DNA from: Pseudomonas syringae pv. cilantro | GTDB taxonomy: Bacteria; Pseudomonadota; Gammaproteobacteria; Pseudomonadales; Pseudomonadaceae | Direction: 5' to 3' | Length of the DNA: 56,872 nt | NCBI RefSeq assembly: GCF_001293775.1 | Contig: NZ_LGLN01000010.1 | Coordinates: 42,864-99,735 of the forward strand | Shown here: positions 46,170 to 56,872 of the stretch, in pieces | Position numbering within the stretch: the stretch's first letter is position 1 | Layout of the letters: each line of letters starts with the position of its first letter | Notes under the pieces: generated by a model | Seen by the model: only the letters and a program-made list of their open reading frames with translations | Databases searched by the model: none | What the model was told of the DNA's origin: nothing | Position numbers and translations under genes: made by a program

Positions 46170-47494
46170 TGTTCAGCCTGGGTCGCGCCAGGAAGTTTGA
46201 TCTCGACGTAGGCTTCGTCACGAATCTGACGCAACCAGGTTTGCAGCTCTTCATCGTACTTGCGGTTGCGCAGAACGCTCAGCGCCTGCTGCTCACGCGC
46301 CTGACCGGTTGCATCTGTGGCGCGACGACCCAGCACTTCCAGGACGTGCCAGCCGTAAGCCGTCTTGAACGGTTTGGACAGCACACCCTGCGGCGTATTG
46401 CTCATGACTTCACGGAACTCCGGAACCAGCGAGTTGGGATCAACCCAGTTCAGATCGCCGCCGTTGAGCGCCGAGCCAGGGTCTTCCGAGAAGCTTTTGG
46501 CCAGCGTCGCGAAGTCTTCGCCATTCTCGATGCGTTCGTAGATTTTTTGCGCCAGAAGTTTGGTCGCTTCTTCGCTGCGGATCTCGCTTGGCTTGATCAG
46601 GATATGGCGCACATGCACTTCATCGCGCATCTGTGCCTGGCCCTGACCGCCACGTTTTTCCAGCAGCTTGAGAATAATGAAGCCACCCGGCGTACGTGCC
46701 GGAGGCGTCACATCACCAATCGGCATCGAACTGAGCATGTCACCGAACGGCGGCGGCAGTTGAGCGGCTTTACGCCAGCCCATGTCGCCACCTTCCAGTG
46801 CGTTTTCGCTGGAAGAGTTGGTAGTGGCAAGCTTGCCGAAGTCCGCACCTTTCTTCAGTTGGTCATAAATGCTCTTGGCTTTGATGGCCGCAGCCTGGAT
46901 GGCTTCCGAGGAAGCGCTGTCCGGTGTCGCGATCAGAATGTTGGCCAGGTGAAACTCTTCAGACAGCTGAGCCTTGCCCTGATCGGATGCCAGGAAGTTT
47001 TTCACTTCCTGTTCGGACACCTGGATACGCTCGGCCACCCGGCGCTGACGCACACGGCTGATGATCATTTCCCGGCGAACCTGCTCGCGCGCATCGTCGT
47101 AAGACAGGCCGTCATGCGCCAACGCGGCGCGGAACTGGTCCACGCTCATGTTGTTACGCTGGGCAATGGTGCCGATCGCCTGGTTCAGTTCTTCATCGCT
47201 GACCCGAATCCCGGCCCGCTCACCCATCTGCAATTGCAGGTTTTCCAGAATCAGACGATCCAGAACCTGCTTTTGCAGGGCTTCGGCTGGCGGTACGCCA
47301 GAGCCGCGCTTGGCGATGGTTTGCTGAACTTCATAAACACGCTGGTCCATCTGGCTTTTCATGATCACGTCGTTATCGACGATGGCCACAACGCTGTCCA
47401 GAGGTTGAACCGCTGCATGCACAGCACCGCTCAGCAGTAACGCGCCCAGCATCAGCGGGCGCAGACAATCAGAAAGCTTGGTCTTCACGTTCAC
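46166..47494 (-). CDS. surA: Periplasmic chaperone/peptidyl-prolyl isomerase SurA
   Basis: A 442-residue periplasmic chaperone for outer-membrane proteins including LptD. Signal peptide about 1-27 (ending SGAVHA), N-terminal chaperone domain, two parvulin (PpiC) domains (about 185-285 and 295-395) and a C-terminal helix. The start is GTG at 47494 with AAGG five bases upstream; another GTG two codons later gives VKTKLSD, the form closest to P. aeruginosa. It overlaps lptD by 26 bp. Confidence 0.96.
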   Translation of the reverse strand: MNVKTKLSDCLRPLMLGALLLSGAVHAAVQPLDSVVAIVDNDVIMKSQMDQRVYEVQQTIAKRGSGVPPAEALQKQVLDRLILENLQLQMGERAGIRVSDEELNQAIGTIAQRNNMSVDQFRAALAHDGLSYDDAREQVRREMIISRVRQRRVAERIQVSEQEVKNFLASDQGKAQLSEEFHLANILIATPDSASSEAIQAAAIKAKSIYDQLKKGADFGKLATTNSSSENALEGGDMGWRKAAQLPPPFGDMLSSMPIGDVTPPARTPGGFIILKLLEKRGGQGQAQMRDEVHVRHILIKPSEIRSEEATKLLAQKIYERIENGEDFATLAKSFSEDPGSALNGGDLNWVDPNSLVPEFREVMSNTPQGVLSKPFKTAYGWHVLEVLGRRATDATGQAREQQALSVLRNRKYDEELQTWLRQIRDEAYVEIKLPGATQAEQ

Positions 47495-50270
47495 GATAAC
47501 CTTGGATGCCTTTGTCGAGGAAGCTGTCTACTTTGGCGCCAGTCACACCGCCGAGCCCCTTCAACACGATTTGTAGGAATATGCCGCGGTCGCCTTTCTC
47601 GTTCTGAGGCGCTGCCTGGCTGAACTCGTCGTAGTCGATCCAGTAGCGGTTGACCAGACGCATTTTCCAGCAGCAGTTGTCGTATTCGAACCCGCCGAAA
47701 GCTTCGAGGGTGCGTTGACGGTTGTAGTCATACTGCCAGCGGCTGATCACGCTCCACTGCGGCACGATCGGCCAGATAACCGAGAAGTCGTGCTGCTGGA
47801 TCTTGTAGTAGTCCTTCACGTAGTTGTCATCACCCGGACGGCCATAGTCACCACCACCAACGATCCACGTACCGGTGCTTTCGTCGTAACGAATCTGGTC
47901 GTTGCGATAGCGATAGCCGAGGTTGACAATCTTGTTGGGGTTGGCTTCAGGCTGATAGTGGAACATCGCGCTGCCCGAACGGGTGCTCTTGCTGTCCGGA
48001 TCCCAGTTGAAATCGGAGCTGAAGCGCCAGTCGCGGTTGAAACGGTATTCGTATTCCAGCGCGTAAGGCGAAACGGTGGACTGAGCATCTTTGCGAGTGG
48101 CGAACGCGATGCCCGGCAACTGCACCTTGCGGTCTTCGAAATAGAAGGCCTGACCGATTGCAAAGCGTTGACGCTCGAATCCGTTGTCTTCGATCCAGCG
48201 GTTGTTGATGCCCAGCGACAGCTTGTTCTCGTCGCCGATGCGGTCGGAACCGGTGAAACGGTTATCACGGAACAGCGAGGCATAATTGAATGTGCTTTCG
48301 CCGGTGTCGAAGACCGGGATGTCGTCCTGGTCTTTCTCGGGAACATAGAGATAGAACAGGCGCGGTTCCAGGGTCTGGCGGTAATTCTTGCCGAACCAGT
48401 TGGTGTTGCGGTCGAAGTACAGGCCGCTGTCGACGCTGAAGATCGGTACGGCGCGGTTCTGGTTGCTGTCGAACGTTCCGGGGGCCAGGTCATTTTTGCC
48501 CTTGCTGTCCAGATCCAGGTCGTACTGGGTATAGACATACTTGAGCTTCGGCGTCAGGAAACCGTAGGTCCAGTTCATCGGCAGGCTGACTGACGGCGCC
48601 AGATTAAGGCGGTTGCCGTTGGCCCGTGCAATACCGCTAATATTTTCGTCTAGCCTACGCGTACCTATAGTTCCATCCTGATTAAATGGTCCACCATCTT
48701 TATCAAAAGAATTACCACCGCGCAGGTCACGCTCAAAACGAACTGCTTCGGTCTGATAATCGAACTTCAGGCCTTCCGGGTTGTAGGGCAACGTGCCGTT
48801 GAGCGTAAGCTGAGGCATACGATTATAAGGTGTAACGTTCGCAATCGTCGCCAGCTTGTAGGCCTGAGCATTGAGCACTGCCGAGTAGTTGTCACCCCGG
48901 TAGGTCAGGGAGCCCTGCTGGTTGATGTAGTCGGTGCTCTTCACACCGATCTGGTCGGTATCGAGATCCTGGAAGTAGTACGGGTCGCTGATGTCGGTGT
49001 AGTCGACCTTGGTCAGCCAGCGCGTATCAAGCCCGCCCACGTGCTGCCAGTTGATCATCCAGCGGGTCTTGTCGTAGTCCGATTGCAGCTTGCGCTCGTC
49101 GTTCTCGTCGTTCAGGTACGCACCGCCGAACTGGCCTTCGCTGCTCTTGGTCAGGTAACGGAACTCGCCTTCCATCAACAGACCGCGGTCTGCCATGTAA
49201 CGCGGGTACAACGTGGCGTCGTAGTTTGGCGCCAGGTTGAAGTAGTAAGGCGTGACCAGCGTAAAGCCGTTATCGCCGCCTGCCGCAATGGTCGGCGGCA
49301 GGAAGCCGGACTGACGGCGGTCGTCGATCGGGAAGTAGATATACGGCGTATAGAGTACCGGTATGTCCTTGACCCGCAGGGTAACGTTGGTCGCTGTACC
49401 AAAACCGGTGGCCGGGTTCAGCGTGATGTTGTTGCCCTTGAGCGTCCAGGCGTTGCTGTTCGGCTCGCACGTGGTGTACGTGCCGTCCTTGAGGCGGATG
49501 ATCGCGTTCTCGGCACGCTTGGCGTACAGGGCGTTACCGCGAATATTCGACTTGTGCAGGACGTATTCTGCGTTGTCGACCCGGGCTTCGCCGGTATCGA
49601 GCTGCAACTCGGCCTTGTCACCGACGATAAGCGCACCGTTGTCGCGCAGACGGACATTGCCGTTCAGCTCGCCACGGTTCTCGGCCTGATGCAGAGCAGC
49701 CTCCTGGGCCTCGACCTGCATGCTGCCCTGACGCATCACGACATCACCGGCGAGCGACGCGACCTGTGCTTCCTGTTCGTATCGCGAAGCCTTGGCTCCC
49801 ACGAACATCGGCGCTTCGCTCATCTTGGTCTTGTCGTCCATGCCCGGGCGAAGAGGCTCGACGTAGGCGCCCGAGCAATACGGGCCGGTTTCGGCCAGTT
49901 GCGCTGGGGTAAGCTTGTCGCGAGGAACCCAATCGAGGTGGCTGTAGTCAGCACTACGCGACTTCAGGCCTTTGCCCTTGGCTTCGGTGACCAGTTGCGT
50001 ACCCGCAGACTGCCCGCTCGAAGAGGTGCTCTCCGATGAGACCGTGCCGTTGGAACTGACCGACGTCGTGTCATGCACGGGGCGCGGAGGCAGGTCTACA
50101 GCAGCGGTATTGGATTTCGGCGCACAGTTCCAGGCACCCGAAGCAGAGACTGAGCAGTCATACTGTTCCGCGGCGACCACGAACTGAGTGGCCAGAGGTT
50201 GCATCGCCAGCAGACTGCCGGTTACGAGCAACGGAAATTTTTTACGAAACGCGGGGGATTTCAATGCCAT
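47469..50270 (-). CDS. lptD: LPS-assembly outer membrane protein LptD
   Basis: A 933-residue outer-membrane beta-barrel that inserts lipopolysaccharide in the outer leaflet with LptE. Signal peptide about 1-34, a low-complexity Ser/Thr linker, OstA/LptA-like beta-jellyroll (about 170-300) and the barrel to the C-terminus. Cysteines for the essential disulfides are present ([16 protein letters not shown] near the N-terminus, and adjacent Cys-Cys in DNCCWKMRL). First gene of the lptD-surA operon; divergent from amgK with 129 bp between. Confidence 0.97.
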   Translation of the reverse strand: MALKSPAFRKKFPLLVTGSLLAMQPLATQFVVAAEQYDCSVSASGAWNCAPKSNTAAVDLPPRPVHDTTSVSSNGTVSSESTSSSGQSAGTQLVTEAKGKGLKSRSADYSHLDWVPRDKLTPAQLAETGPYCSGAYVEPLRPGMDDKTKMSEAPMFVGAKASRYEQEAQVASLAGDVVMRQGSMQVEAQEAALHQAENRGELNGNVRLRDNGALIVGDKAELQLDTGEARVDNAEYVLHKSNIRGNALYAKRAENAIIRLKDGTYTTCEPNSNAWTLKGNNITLNPATGFGTATNVTLRVKDIPVLYTPYIYFPIDDRRQSGFLPPTIAAGGDNGFTLVTPYYFNLAPNYDATLYPRYMADRGLLMEGEFRYLTKSSEGQFGGAYLNDENDERKLQSDYDKTRWMINWQHVGGLDTRWLTKVDYTDISDPYYFQDLDTDQIGVKSTDYINQQGSLTYRGDNYSAVLNAQAYKLATIANVTPYNRMPQLTLNGTLPYNPEGLKFDYQTEAVRFERDLRGGNSFDKDGGPFNQDGTIGTRRLDENISGIARANGNRLNLAPSVSLPMNWTYGFLTPKLKYVYTQYDLDLDSKGKNDLAPGTFDSNQNRAVPIFSVDSGLYFDRNTNWFGKNYRQTLEPRLFYLYVPEKDQDDIPVFDTGESTFNYASLFRDNRFTGSDRIGDENKLSLGINNRWIEDNGFERQRFAIGQAFYFEDRKVQLPGIAFATRKDAQSTVSPYALEYEYRFNRDWRFSSDFNWDPDSKSTRSGSAMFHYQPEANPNKIVNLGYRYRNDQIRYDESTGTWIVGGGDYGRPGDDNYVKDYYKIQQHDFSVIWPIVPQWSVISRWQYDYNRQRTLEAFGGFEYDNCCWKMRLVNRYWIDYDEFSQAAPQNEKGDRGIFLQIVLKGLGGVTGAKVDSFLDKGIQGYREREDQAF

Positions 50271-50399
50271 CTTATTAGTCCGGGCTTCCTGCGCGCCATC
50301 TGCCCGCGGGGGGGCCGCACGCCTCTCGATGGGCTGAAAAAGATTCCGGATAATAAAGCATGACCCGCTTGACGGCTAGCGCCGTCGGAGACCCTTGTA

Positions 50400-51425
50400 A
50401 TGTCAGATCAAGATATACGCCTTCAATCCTTGAAAGTTTGGCTCGATGAGCAGCTGCCAGCGTTGTTTGACGCGCAGAATTGGGGCGCCGTGCCCCCGGC
50501 CACGTTGACTGCGGCCAGTAGTGATGCAAGTTTTCGTCGTTATTTTCGCTGGGAGGGTGCCGGTCGAACTTTTATTGTCATGGACGCGCCTCCACCGCAG
50601 GAAAACTGCAAACCGTTCGTGGATATCGCTCATTTATTGAAAACGTCGGGCATTAATGTTCCGAAAATATACGCCGAAGACCTGACGCAAGGCTTTTTGC
50701 TGCTCAACGATCTGGGCCGCAAGACCTATCTGGACGTGATCGACGCCGAAAACGCCGATGCACTGTTCGACGACGCGATCCAGGCGCTGCTGGCCTACCA
50801 GCAATTGCCGATGGACGCGCCGCTGCCCAGCTATGACACGGCCTTGCTGCGTCGTGAACTGGAGCTGTTCCCCGAGTGGTACGTGAAGCGCCATCTGGGC
50901 ATCGACATGGATGAGGCACAACAGGCCGACTGGCAGCAGGTCAGCGAGTTGCTGATCAACAGCGCCCTCGCGCAGCCCAAGGTGCTGGTGCATCGCGACT
51001 ACATGCCGCGCAATCTGATGATCAGCGAACCCAATCCGGGCGTGCTGGATTTCCAGGATGCGGTGTACGGCCCGGTCACCTACGACGTAACCTGTCTGTT
51101 CAAGGATGCTTTTTTGAGCTGGCCGCAAGAGCGGGTCAGCGGCTGGCTCAGGACTTACTGGGATCAGGCGTGGGCCGTTGGCATTCCGGTTCAGGACGAC
51201 TTTGCAGCGTTCGAGCGGGCCAGTGAGTTGATGGGCGTGCAACGGCATTTGAAAGTGATCGGGATTTTCGCGCGTATCTGCCATCGCGATGGCAAGCCAC
51301 GTTACCTGGATGACGTGCCGCGCTTCTTCGCTTATATAGAAGCGGTTTTGTCACGCCGTCCCGAGCTGGCTCAGTTGGGGCAACTGCTCACCAGCCTGCA
51401 GCATCCCGCAGAGGCCTCTGCCTGA
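50400..51425 (+). CDS. amgK: Anomeric N-acetylmuramate/N-acetylglucosamine kinase AmgK
   Basis: A 341-residue APH-type sugar kinase. It phosphorylates MurNAc at C1 in the Pseudomonas cell-wall recycling bypass that circumvents MurA. Kinase motifs: catalytic VHRDYMPRNLM and metal-binding LDFQDAVYG. The partner murU follows after 51 bp. In other pseudomonads the pathway contributes to intrinsic fosfomycin tolerance. Confidence 0.95.
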   Translation: MSDQDIRLQSLKVWLDEQLPALFDAQNWGAVPPATLTAASSDASFRRYFRWEGAGRTFIVMDAPPPQENCKPFVDIAHLLKTSGINVPKIYAEDLTQGFLLLNDLGRKTYLDVIDAENADALFDDAIQALLAYQQLPMDAPLPSYDTALLRRELELFPEWYVKRHLGIDMDEAQQADWQQVSELLINSALAQPKVLVHRDYMPRNLMISEPNPGVLDFQDAVYGPVTYDVTCLFKDAFLSWPQERVSGWLRTYWDQAWAVGIPVQDDFAAFERASELMGVQRHLKVIGIFARICHRDGKPRYLDDVPRFFAYIEAVLSRRPELAQLGQLLTSLQHPAEASA

Positions 51426-51437
51426 GTGTGCAGATGA

Positions 51438-52148
<711 letters not shown>

Positions 52149-52916
52149 ATGCTCTGGCCCGGCACAGTGATCGGCGCAGGCATCGGTTACGCGATCGCCA
52201 GCATTCCGGGGACGATGCTCGGTGCATTGCTGGGGCAGGCGCTGGACCGGCGGTTGAAACTGCAAAACTGGGCGCAGCTGCGCGAGCGCCTCGGCGGACG
52301 CGCAGCCATTGCTCAGGACAGTCTGCTGTTTGTGCTGCTGGGGCGACTGGCCAAGAGTGAAGGACGGGTGCTGGCCAGCCACATTCATCAGGCACGAACC
52401 GAGATGCGCCGCCTGAGCCTCAACGATGCCGAGCAGCTACGCGCCATCAATGCGTTCAAGCGCGGCAGGGATGGTGCTGACGGGTTGCGCACTTACCTGC
52501 GCGGTTTGCAGCGCCAGCCGGACGTGGCCGAAGACCTGCTGCGTGCCTGCTGGCGAATGGCCTGGGCCGATGGCAAGGCTTCACGGGTCGAGCGCGAGCT
52601 GATTGGCGTCTGGGGCATGTGGCTTGGCTGGTCGGCGCAGCAAATCGAGGCGCTGGCTGCCGAGTACGATCCGATGAAGCGTTCGCCGATCAACGTCGGT
52701 GACGATTACAAAGGCGCGATGATTCTGCTGGGCGTCAAGCCGGACACCGATCCCCTTAGCGTCAAGCGCGCTTATCGGCGGCTGCTCAGTCGCCATCACC
52801 CGGACAAGATCGCCGGTTCGGGTGCCAATGCACAGCAGGTGCGCATGGCCACCGAGAAAACCAGCGAGCTGCACAACGCCTATCGGGTGATCAAGGCCCG
52901 GCGTGGGTTTACATGA
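52149..52916 (+). CDS. djlA: DjlA-like membrane-anchored DnaJ co-chaperone
   Basis: A 255-residue protein. An N-terminal membrane segment (about 4-32, glycine-rich IGAGIGYAIASIPGTMLGALLG), a TerB-like helical middle domain (about 55-165) and a C-terminal J domain with the HPD motif (RHHPDK, near 217-219). It should stimulate DnaK at the inner membrane. It starts right after the murU stop. Confidence 0.93.
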   Translation: MLWPGTVIGAGIGYAIASIPGTMLGALLGQALDRRLKLQNWAQLRERLGGRAAIAQDSLLFVLLGRLAKSEGRVLASHIHQARTEMRRLSLNDAEQLRAINAFKRGRDGADGLRTYLRGLQRQPDVAEDLLRACWRMAWADGKASRVERELIGVWGMWLGWSAQQIEALAAEYDPMKRSPINVGDDYKGAMILLGVKPDTDPLSVKRAYRRLLSRHHPDKIAGSGANAQQVRMATEKTSELHNAYRVIKARRGFT

Positions 52917-52942
52917 TCCTGCACCGGTCTTGAGGTTGGTGG

Positions 52943-53956
52943 CTACTTGTCTTCTTTGGGGTCTATCCAGCCGCGAATTCGCCGAAACAGCTGTTCTTGT
53001 TCCGTGTCTTCGTTGCCCACGATATTAATCAGGGCGATCTGGGTAAAACCGGGGCCTTTGGTGCGTTTGCTGGCCTGCAGTCGTGCTTTTGCAGCCAGGT
53101 CTGCCGGATTTTTGTAGATGAAGTCGGCGGTTTTGATTTTCAACGTCGGCACCATGTCCAGCAACGACGGGACGGCATTGACCGGTTCGCGTGCCGCGAC
53201 CATCACCAACCTCTGCACCGTGGGCGAAGGGCGCTCGCTGAGGAACCGGGTGGCCCAGTAAGCGCCACTGCTGTGTCCGAGCAATATGACGCTGCGCGCC
53301 TTGTTCTGCTGGGCGAAGCTGATCGCGCTTTCGATCCGAGCGAAGATACGCTCGGCGCGGGCCTTGTTGCGCTCTTCGTCGGCGGCCGCTTTTGCCGTTG
53401 CAGCGCTGGCCAGTGCTTCAGCTTCCGCCGCCGGGTCTGGCGTCTTGGCTGCGGCGTCTTTCGGCGCGTCTTTTGCGGCACTGGCAGGTTTGTCGGCGGC
53501 TTTATCCTTATCGGCACTGGCCTCTGTTGCCGCGTCGGGCTCGCGTGCAGTCAGTGTGTCGTCCTCGGCGTCCGGCAGGGTAATGCTCAGGCTCGACCAG
53601 CCCACGTCCGGAAACTTGCGGCGCAACGGGCCGACCGCGTCTGGCCAGTCGGGAGACTCGGCGTCGCCCGGCAAAATGATCACAGCGCCTTGTGGCTCTT
53701 CACTGTTGGCAGGCTTCCAGAGCGCCAGAAAACTTTCGTCTCCGGCTTGCAGTTGCTGCTGGTCCCGAGTCGGTAACTGGCGCTCCAGAGCAATGGAGTC
53801 CTCTTGCGAACGGCTGAGCAGCGGTGCGCGTTCCACGGGCGCTTCGGCGGCAGCGTCCTTGTCGGGGGCCGGGTCGGCGGCCATCGCAGGCAGTGCGCAA
53901 GGAAGCATCAATGACAAAAACAATGCAGGAAACATTGCGCGAAAGGTGTAGGACAT
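52943..53956 (-). CDS. Exported DUF3530 / alpha-beta hydrolase-like protein
   Basis: A 337-residue protein with signal peptide (about 1-27, ending LPAMA) and a DUF3530 domain. The hydrolase-like nucleophile region is ILLGHSSGAYWATRF (GHSSG). An Ala/Lys/Asp-rich low-complexity insert spans about residues 130-200. Start MSYTFRAMF at 53956 is chosen over a start four codons earlier. Function is unknown. The place corresponds to PA0599 in P. aeruginosa. Confidence 0.85.
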   Translation of the reverse strand: MSYTFRAMFPALFLSLMLPCALPAMAADPAPDKDAAAEAPVERAPLLSRSQEDSIALERQLPTRDQQQLQAGDESFLALWKPANSEEPQGAVIILPGDAESPDWPDAVGPLRRKFPDVGWSSLSITLPDAEDDTLTAREPDAATEASADKDKAADKPASAAKDAPKDAAAKTPDPAAEAEALASAATAKAAADEERNKARAERIFARIESAISFAQQNKARSVILLGHSSGAYWATRFLSERPSPTVQRLVMVAAREPVNAVPSLLDMVPTLKIKTADFIYKNPADLAAKARLQASKRTKGPGFTQIALINIVGNEDTEQEQLFRRIRGWIDPKEDK

Positions 53957-54034
53957 CGGATATTCCAAGCCAGAAACTATCCCGGCAGCCTAATGGGTTG
54001 ATCGGCTTTTGTCAGGCCTGAGCGTGGGCGGCCC

Positions 54035-56083
54035 ATGACCGTCCTGCGTACACATGAGAACGACACGTTGATCATTCGTCTTCTGCGCACCGTTTTTATC
54101 GGCTGCCTGGCTTTGCTCTTGATGGTGCGGGTGGCGAATGCGCAGGCTGACGAGTCCGGAGTGGCTGCCACTGCGCAACTGACGGCGACGCAGCTTGACT
54201 GGCTCAAGACGCATGGCCCATTGCGGGTTGGCCTGGTGTTGCGCGCGCCGTATGCCCAGTTCGATCAACGCCTGCAACAGTTGTCCGGCGCCAACGTCGA
54301 CCTGATGAACGCTTTGGCGCGGACGCTGCCTGTCGAGCTGTTGTGGCGCAACTTCGCTGATCAGGCGGCGCTGGAAAAGGCGCTGCTCAACGGTGAAATC
54401 GACGTTGCGCCGGGCTTGATGCAGACCCCGGCCGGATTGCGTTTGTGGTTGTTTTCCGATCCGTACCTGCGGGTGTCGCAACTGTTGATCGGCGAACGTG
54501 ATGGCAGCGCTGCGGTGGATCTGGAAAAGCTCGACAGCCTTTCCAGAGTGGCTGTGCGTATGCCAGGCCCGACCGCCGATTACCTGCGCAGCAATTTTGC
54601 GCACCTGAACCTGCAAGGCGTGCCGCTGGAGCGTCAGGCGCTGCAATTGTTGCTCAGCCAGCAGGCGCGCTATGCCGTGGTGGATGAAGCGCAACTGAGT
54701 CGCCTGCTGCGCGAACCGGAGTTTTCCGCGCTGGCCGTGGTCGGAGATATCGGTTTGCCGCAATTGCTGCGGGTTGCGTCGCGCCGCGATGAGCCGGAAC
54801 TGGCGGCGATTGTCAGCGAGGCTTTAAAAGCCATTCCGGCCCGCGAGCTGGAGCAGTTGCACGCCCGCTGGATGCCGCTGAACCCGTCGCATTTCAGTGG
54901 GTCCACGGGCTTGTGGAAGAATCTGTGCATTTTGTTGCTGGTGATGCTGCTGGCCTGTTTTGCGATTGTGGTCTGGCAACGTCGTCAGCAACAGGCACTG
55001 GAGCAGGAGTTGCTGACCGCACGCGAGGACCTTGCCCAACGGGTAGAAAGCGAAGAAGCGCTGCGGCTGGCGCAGTTTTCCATCGATCAGAGCACCGTCG
55101 GCATTCTGTGGGTCAATTGGGACAGTCGCGTGCGTTACGCCAATCGGGCCGCGGAGGCGATGCTCGGCTATGCGCCGGGACAGGTGGTCGAGCGCCCGCT
55201 GATCGATTTCGAACCCGGCCTGCACATGGACCGTTGGCTCAACCTGTGGAAAAACGCCCGTTCCAGCGAAGACAGCCCGCAGGTGTTCGAGACCCACTGC
55301 CTGCGCGCAGATGGCAGCTTTCTGCCTGCCGATGTGTCCTTGAGCTTCCTGCGTTTTCACGAAGCGGAATACCTGGTGGTGTTCCTCAGTGATGTCAGCG
55401 AACGACGACGCGCCCATGATCAGTTGCGTGAATTGTCGGCGCATCTGGAGAGCGTGCGCGAAGAAGAAAAGGCGCGTATTGCCCGGGAAGTCCATGACGA
55501 ACTGGGTCAGATGCTGACCGTGTTGAAGCTCGAAACGTCGATGTGCGAGCTGGCCTATGCCGAGCTGGACCCAGGCTTGAGCGAGCGGCTGGGCAGCATG
55601 AAACGCCTCATCGCCCAGCTGTTCCAGTTGGTACGCGATGTTGCCACGGCCTTGCGGCCACCGATTCTCGATGCCGGAATAGCGTCGGCCATCGAATGGC
55701 AGGCGCGCCGTTTCGAGGCGCGTACGCAGATTCCCTGCCTGGTGCAAGTGCCCGATAACCTGCCGACGCTCAGCGATGCCAAGGCCACCGGTATGTTCCG
55801 GATTCTGCAGGAGGCACTGACCAACGTCATGCGTCATGCTCAGGCCCATACCGTGGAGATCAGCCTGGCGCTGGAAGACGGCATTTTGTGCATGACCATC
55901 GCCGATGACGGGCAGGGCTTTGCCGTCGAGTCGGGCCGGACGGTTTCGTTTGGTCTGGTGGGCATGCGCGAGCGGGTGCTGATGCTCGGCGGCAGACTGG
56001 AGCTGGACAGCGAGGTCGGTGAGGGCACAACCTTGCGCGCCTACATCCCGATGGACCCGACCGTACAGGAGCGACACCCGTGA
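54035..56083 (+). CDS. Hybrid sensor histidine kinase with periplasmic solute-binding domain (AgtS-like)
   Basis: A 682-residue sensor. Signal/first membrane helix about 13-36, a bacterial extracellular solute-binding (SBP_bac_3) domain about 45-275, a second membrane helix about 290-312, a PAS domain about 345-455, then HisKA_3 with phospho-acceptor His487 (ARIAREVHDELGQ) and a HATPase domain (MTIADDGQGFAV, GLVGMRERV). Partner gene overlaps by 4 bp. Gene order matches P. aeruginosa PA0600 (agtS), sensor for 5-aminovalerate/GABA; that specificity is transferred by position only. Confidence 0.88.
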   Translation: MTVLRTHENDTLIIRLLRTVFIGCLALLLMVRVANAQADESGVAATAQLTATQLDWLKTHGPLRVGLVLRAPYAQFDQRLQQLSGANVDLMNALARTLPVELLWRNFADQAALEKALLNGEIDVAPGLMQTPAGLRLWLFSDPYLRVSQLLIGERDGSAAVDLEKLDSLSRVAVRMPGPTADYLRSNFAHLNLQGVPLERQALQLLLSQQARYAVVDEAQLSRLLREPEFSALAVVGDIGLPQLLRVASRRDEPELAAIVSEALKAIPARELEQLHARWMPLNPSHFSGSTGLWKNLCILLLVMLLACFAIVVWQRRQQQALEQELLTAREDLAQRVESEEALRLAQFSIDQSTVGILWVNWDSRVRYANRAAEAMLGYAPGQVVERPLIDFEPGLHMDRWLNLWKNARSSEDSPQVFETHCLRADGSFLPADVSLSFLRFHEAEYLVVFLSDVSERRRAHDQLRELSAHLESVREEEKARIAREVHDELGQMLTVLKLETSMCELAYAELDPGLSERLGSMKRLIAQLFQLVRDVATALRPPILDAGIASAIEWQARRFEARTQIPCLVQVPDNLPTLSDAKATGMFRILQEALTNVMRHAQAHTVEISLALEDGILCMTIADDGQGFAVESGRTVSFGLVGMRERVLMLGGRLELDSEVGEGTTLRAYIPMDPTVQERHP

Positions 56084-56709
56084 TTCGTGTTTTGGTAGCC
56101 GAAGACCACGCCATTGTGCGTGAGGGCATCAAGCAATTGATTGGTCTGGCCAGGGATCTGCAAGTCGTCGGCGAGGCCAGCAATGGCGAGCAGTTGCTTG
56201 AGACATTGCGCCACGTGGCCTGTGAAGTGGTGTTGCTGGACATTTCCATGCCGGGCGTCAACGGCCTTGAAGCGATCCCGAGGATTCGCGCGCTGACCCA
56301 TCCGCCGGCGATTCTGGTGTTGTCGATGCACAACGAGGCGCAGATGGCTGCACGCGCCTTGAAGGTCGGTGCAGCGGGCTACGCGACCAAAGACAGCGAT
56401 CCGGCACTGCTGCTGACGGCGATTCGGCGGGTGGCAGCGGGCGGGCGCTACATCGACCCGGATCTGGCCGACCGCATGGTGTTCGAAGTCGGCCTGACGG
56501 ATAACCGGCCTTTGCATGCGCTGCTCTCGGAGCGTGAGTTCTCGGTATTCGAACGGCTCGCTCAAGGCGCCAACGTCAACGACATCGCCCAGCAACTGGC
56601 GCTGAGCAGCAAGACCATCAGCACCCACAAAGCCCGGCTGATGCAGAAAATGAAACTCAACTCGCTGGCCGACCTGGTCAAATACGCGATGGAGCACAAA
56701 CTGCTCTGA
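56080..56709 (+). CDS. NarL/LuxR-type response regulator (AgtR-like)
   Basis: A 209-residue response regulator. The receiver domain has phospho-acceptor Asp54 (VVLLDISMPG) and the conserved lysine (ATKDSD). The C-terminal LuxR helix-turn-helix is VNDIAQQLALSSKTISTHK. It overlaps the kinase gene by 4 bp and is surely its partner. In P. aeruginosa the syntenic AgtR controls uptake genes for 5-aminovalerate located just downstream, beyond the end of this window here. Confidence 0.9.
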   Translation: MIRVLVAEDHAIVREGIKQLIGLARDLQVVGEASNGEQLLETLRHVACEVVLLDISMPGVNGLEAIPRIRALTHPPAILVLSMHNEAQMAARALKVGAAGYATKDSDPALLLTAIRRVAAGGRYIDPDLADRMVFEVGLTDNRPLHALLSEREFSVFERLAQGANVNDIAQQLALSSKTISTHKARLMQKMKLNSLADLVKYAMEHKLL

Positions 56710-56811
56710 GTCTGAAAACGACACTCTGCTCACCACTATCGTGCGGCGCTCCCACGCCCTGCGCTGGAACGCTCATCGTTGTACACAAGTCTGCTTTTGA
56801 TTCTGGCCGGA

Positions 56812-56844
56812 GGCCGTGGGAGCGAACTTGTTCGCGAATGGGCC
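56812..56844. repeat. REP element
   Basis: GGCC...GTGGGAGCGAACTTGTTCGCGAA...GGGCC, with the palindrome GCGAACTTGTTCGC at its centre. It is the same class as the element near position 30. It lies downstream of the response regulator gene. Confidence 0.75.
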
Positions 56845-56872
56845 GGTATAAGCGCCGGAATGCATCGTCTGA

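Overview
The window reads as a chromosomal segment of a Pseudomonas syringae-group bacterium. Gene order from rpoD/dnaG/rpsU through tsaD, plsY, folB, cca, spoVR-yeaH-prkA, glpE, apaH-apaG, rsmA, pdxA, surA, lptD, amgK-murU, djlA and a two-component pair matches the conserved Pseudomonas backbone. Two consensus hrp boxes (GGAACY-N15/16-CCACNNA, the HrpL promoter of plant-pathogenic Pseudomonas) and a rulAB locus point to P. syringae in particular.

Layout. (1) 0.3-4.5 kb, minus strand: lysine catabolism by the 5-aminovalerate route (davB, davA), with an Lrp-type regulator and a FUSC membrane protein upstream. (2) 4.8-12.0 kb, accessory zone: a hipBA pair, a NERD protein, a Fic protein with four operator-like repeats in front of it, an M20 peptidase-GNAT pair behind a perfect hrp box, and a second, different hipBA pair. 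(3) 12.07-25.93 kb: a genomic island in the 3' half of a tRNA-Ile2(CAU) gene, bounded by 84-bp perfect direct repeats. From left to right it holds a three-gene Lamassu-type anti-phage operon (Cap4-like nuclease, small subunit, SMC-like ATPase), an unidentified 420-residue protein, an SOS-controlled rulA-rulB locus whose rulB is split by a 1.06-kb cassette, a collapsed P2-like prophage (terminase fragment, cut cox, repressor, intact integrase) and an AbiTii-like gene coupled to the integrase. (4) 26-57 kb: housekeeping backbone.

How the parts fit. The integrase at the right end and the split tRNA explain how the island arrived. The Lamassu operon and the AbiTii-like gene make it a defence island. 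rulAB would add error-prone repair if it were whole. The cassette inside rulB is the most unusual object: it has inverted ends, leaves rulB restorable in frame, and carries one predicted secreted protein behind a consensus hrp box, so it looks like a mobile unit carrying a gene of the virulence regulon. On the backbone, davAB makes 5-aminovalerate, while the histidine kinase/response regulator pair at the right end occupies the place of the P. aeruginosa 5-aminovalerate-sensing AgtSR. AmgK-MurU recycle cell-wall sugars. LptD-SurA build the outer membrane.
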